A DNA stretch of 7,062 nt from Verrucomicrobiota bacterium (GTDB lineage Bacteria > Verrucomicrobiota > Verrucomicrobiia > Chthoniobacterales > UBA10450), in assembly GCA_003218525.1 (NCBI GenBank), contig QHNU01000092.1:17452-24513 (forward strand), read 5' to 3'. The translations under genes and the position numbers were made by a program. Position 1 is the stretch's first letter. The number at the start of each line of letters is the position of its first letter. The notes beneath the pieces were generated by a model. That model was given only the letters and a program-made list of their open reading frames with translations, ran no database searches and was not told the origin of the DNA. This document shows positions 6,006 through 7,062 of the stretch, piece by piece.

Positions 6006-6847
6006 AGCTGGCACGCTCGCCATCCAAACAAGGTTTTACCCTCGTGGAACTGATGGTCTCCATCAGCATTGGTCTTCTGCTACTAGCGGCAACGGTAACC
6101 GCCTCTGTCGGACTTCAGAAGAGCTTTTCCGCGGCCGATCATTTTTTCTCCACCCACATCCAGCAAATTCGCATCATCGATTACCTCTGCCGCGATGTGA
6201 AGCGGTCCATCATAACGCAGACCTCCACCGACCAGCAGACCGTGACCTGCACCATTCCAAATTTGTTAAACGGTAGTATCCGACGGACTCCAGTAGTGGT
6301 GTCGACTCCCAATGGCCAGAGAGTCGATTACGGCCGGCTGGCAACGGGCGCTACTACCAAAGATTCAGCCATATTCACCTCGGCATTGGCGAATTTCACC
6401 TCGGCCGACGTTGGCAGCATCATCGCAGGTTACGGAATTCCAGAGAGTCCCACGCCCACTTCCATAGTGGCCGTGAGTAGCGGAACGACGGTGACGCTGT
6501 CTAGCCATGCCACGGCCACAGAACCGAATGTGCAGGTGTCGATCTCGCCTGTAACGACGGTCGTCTATGCCGTCACCGGTAATGGGCAGTCAATCGTGAG
6601 GACGGAGAATGGCACCGTTACCACAATCGCCTCAAGCACCGATCAGTTGGTTTCGAAAGGGACTGACGTCACGGACGACCTGAGAAATACGGAATATCTC
6701 GATGCTAACGTCACGTTCCTAACAACATTCACCTTCAATCCGCCAAACCCAGGCCCGAGCGCGACTCCGGACCCTGTTCTACAGATGAAGCGGAATGGGA
6801 CAGCCATCTTTGGACGAGCCTATCTACGTAACAAACGGCGCGGCTAG
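6002..6847 (+). CDS. prepilin-type minor pilin, PilW-like, with inserted beta-rich module
   Basis: A 281-residue protein with leader MKLARSPSKQG cut before FTLVELMVSISIGLLLLAA, a textbook class III prepilin signal (Gly at -1, Phe at +1, Glu at +5) and helix. The remainder is beta-rich. TPVVVSTPNGQRV (96-108) and TVVYAVTGNGQSIVRTENG (186-204) match the strand pattern of PilW-type pilins, where the second segment (V.YA...G..I.R..) is characteristic. Between them, about 112-182 is a foreign-looking module whose core FTSADVGSIIAGYGIP (132-147) and GTTVTLSSHATAT (161-173) resembles repeats found in phage tail and secreted beta-helix proteins. A Pro-rich stretch (246-257) precedes the C-terminal strand. 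The ATG overlaps the previous stop as ATGA (6002-6005) and has a good ribosome site. It probably belongs to the pilus or pseudopilus tip together with its neighbours; whether the machine is a type IV pilus or type II secretion-like is open. Confidence 0.88.
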   Translation: MKLARSPSKQGFTLVELMVSISIGLLLLAATVTASVGLQKSFSAADHFFSTHIQQIRIIDYLCRDVKRSIITQTSTDQQTVTCTIPNLLNGSIRRTPVVVSTPNGQRVDYGRLATGATTKDSAIFTSALANFTSADVGSIIAGYGIPESPTPTSIVAVSSGTTVTLSSHATATEPNVQVSISPVTTVVYAVTGNGQSIVRTENGTVTTIASSTDQLVSKGTDVTDDLRNTEYLDANVTFLTTFTFNPPNPGPSATPDPVLQMKRNGTAIFGRAYLRNKRRG

Positions 6848-6855
6848 AACCGCAA

Positions 6856-6861
6856 AAGGAG
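6856..6861 (+). promoter_or_regulatory. ribosome binding site of the PilX-like gene
   Basis: AAGGAG lies four bases before the ATG at 6866, in the 18-bp gap after the PilW-like stop. It is the strongest Shine-Dalgarno sequence in the window. Confidence 0.75.
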
Positions 6862-6865
6862 ACGA

Positions 6866-7062
6866 ATGAATAAGCGAGCAATAGAAAACGGGAGCATACT
6901 TTTGTCCACTTTGTGCACCATTTTGATCATCTCAATAATTGGAGCGAATGTCTTATTCAACTGTACTACGCGCTACAATGCTACCTCCAAACAGGTCAAG
7001 GCCTGGAAAGAAGCTTTGATCGCAGCCGAGGCGGGTGGAGACGTGGGCTACGCGGTCTGTCG
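6866..7062 (+). CDS. PilX/GspK-like minor pilin, 3' end outside the window
   Basis: Only the first 65 codons are visible. A short polar leader MNKRAIENG is followed by SILLSTLCTILIISIIGANV (10-29), a hydrophobic helix. The site G-S-I-L-L has no Glu at +5, which is common in PilX and in the GspK tip pseudopilin. After the helix, WKEALIAAEAGGDVGYA (47-63) closely matches the PilX/GspK-type pattern in which an A-L-x-A-A-E-A-G motif follows the transmembrane helix. Three Cys residues (17, 33, 65) fall in the visible part. It follows the PilW-like gene by 18 bp in the same operon. Base composition is visibly more AT-rich than in the genes to the left. The full length, and hence the choice between a short PilX and a long Verrucomicrobia-specific cassette protein, cannot be decided here. 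Confidence 0.8.
   Translation, partial: MNKRAIENGSILLSTLCTILIISIIGANVLFNCTTRYNATSKQVKAWKEALIAAEAGGDVGYAVC

Overview
The window looks like chromosomal DNA from a Gram-negative, moderately GC-rich bacterium, most likely of the Verrucomicrobia (Chthoniobacter/Udaeobacter-like). This taxonomic guess is inference. It rests on a run of small genes with prepilin-type N-termini that resembles the pseudopilin cassettes of that phylum, on the tiny lysine/arginine-rich bS22/mS38-like protein of a form I associate with Verrucomicrobia and Bacteroidetes, and on weak or absent Shine-Dalgarno sites at several starts. No phage, IS element, transposase or CRISPR array is visible.

The left two thirds (1-4810) is a tightly packed minus-strand operon read from right to left. 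It starts with a secreted, roughly 600-residue TPR protein (4810-2981). An AI-2E/PerM-type membrane permease (2984-1599) follows and overlaps its stop by an ATGA. After a 41-bp gap comes a membrane-anchored, helical-repeat (TPR-like) protein (1557 to beyond base 1) that leaves the window at its left edge. The pairing suggests an envelope module in which periplasmic or membrane-bound TPR scaffolds accompany a permease, but nothing in the sequence identifies the substrate or partner.

Just upstream of that operon, on the same strand, is a 34-residue gene (4964-4860) for a bS22/mS38-like ribosomal small-subunit protein. About 330 bp without a convincing gene follow, and then a tRNA-Pro(CGG) gene with an encoded CCA end (5370-5297, minus strand).

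A plus-strand operon diverges from the tRNA across a 113-bp spacer. It holds three prepilin-like proteins: PilV/GspI-like (5484-6005), PilW-like (6002-6847) and PilX/GspK-like (6866 to beyond 7062). The first gene seems to be translated from a GTG on a very short leader. The second is coupled to it by an ATGA overlap and carries an inserted beta-rich module of the kind seen in phage tail and secreted repeat proteins. Together they look like the minor pilins, or tip complex, of a type IV pilus or type II secretion-like machine. They need a prepilin peptidase and assembly ATPase from elsewhere in the genome. This operon is the most unusual part of the window.
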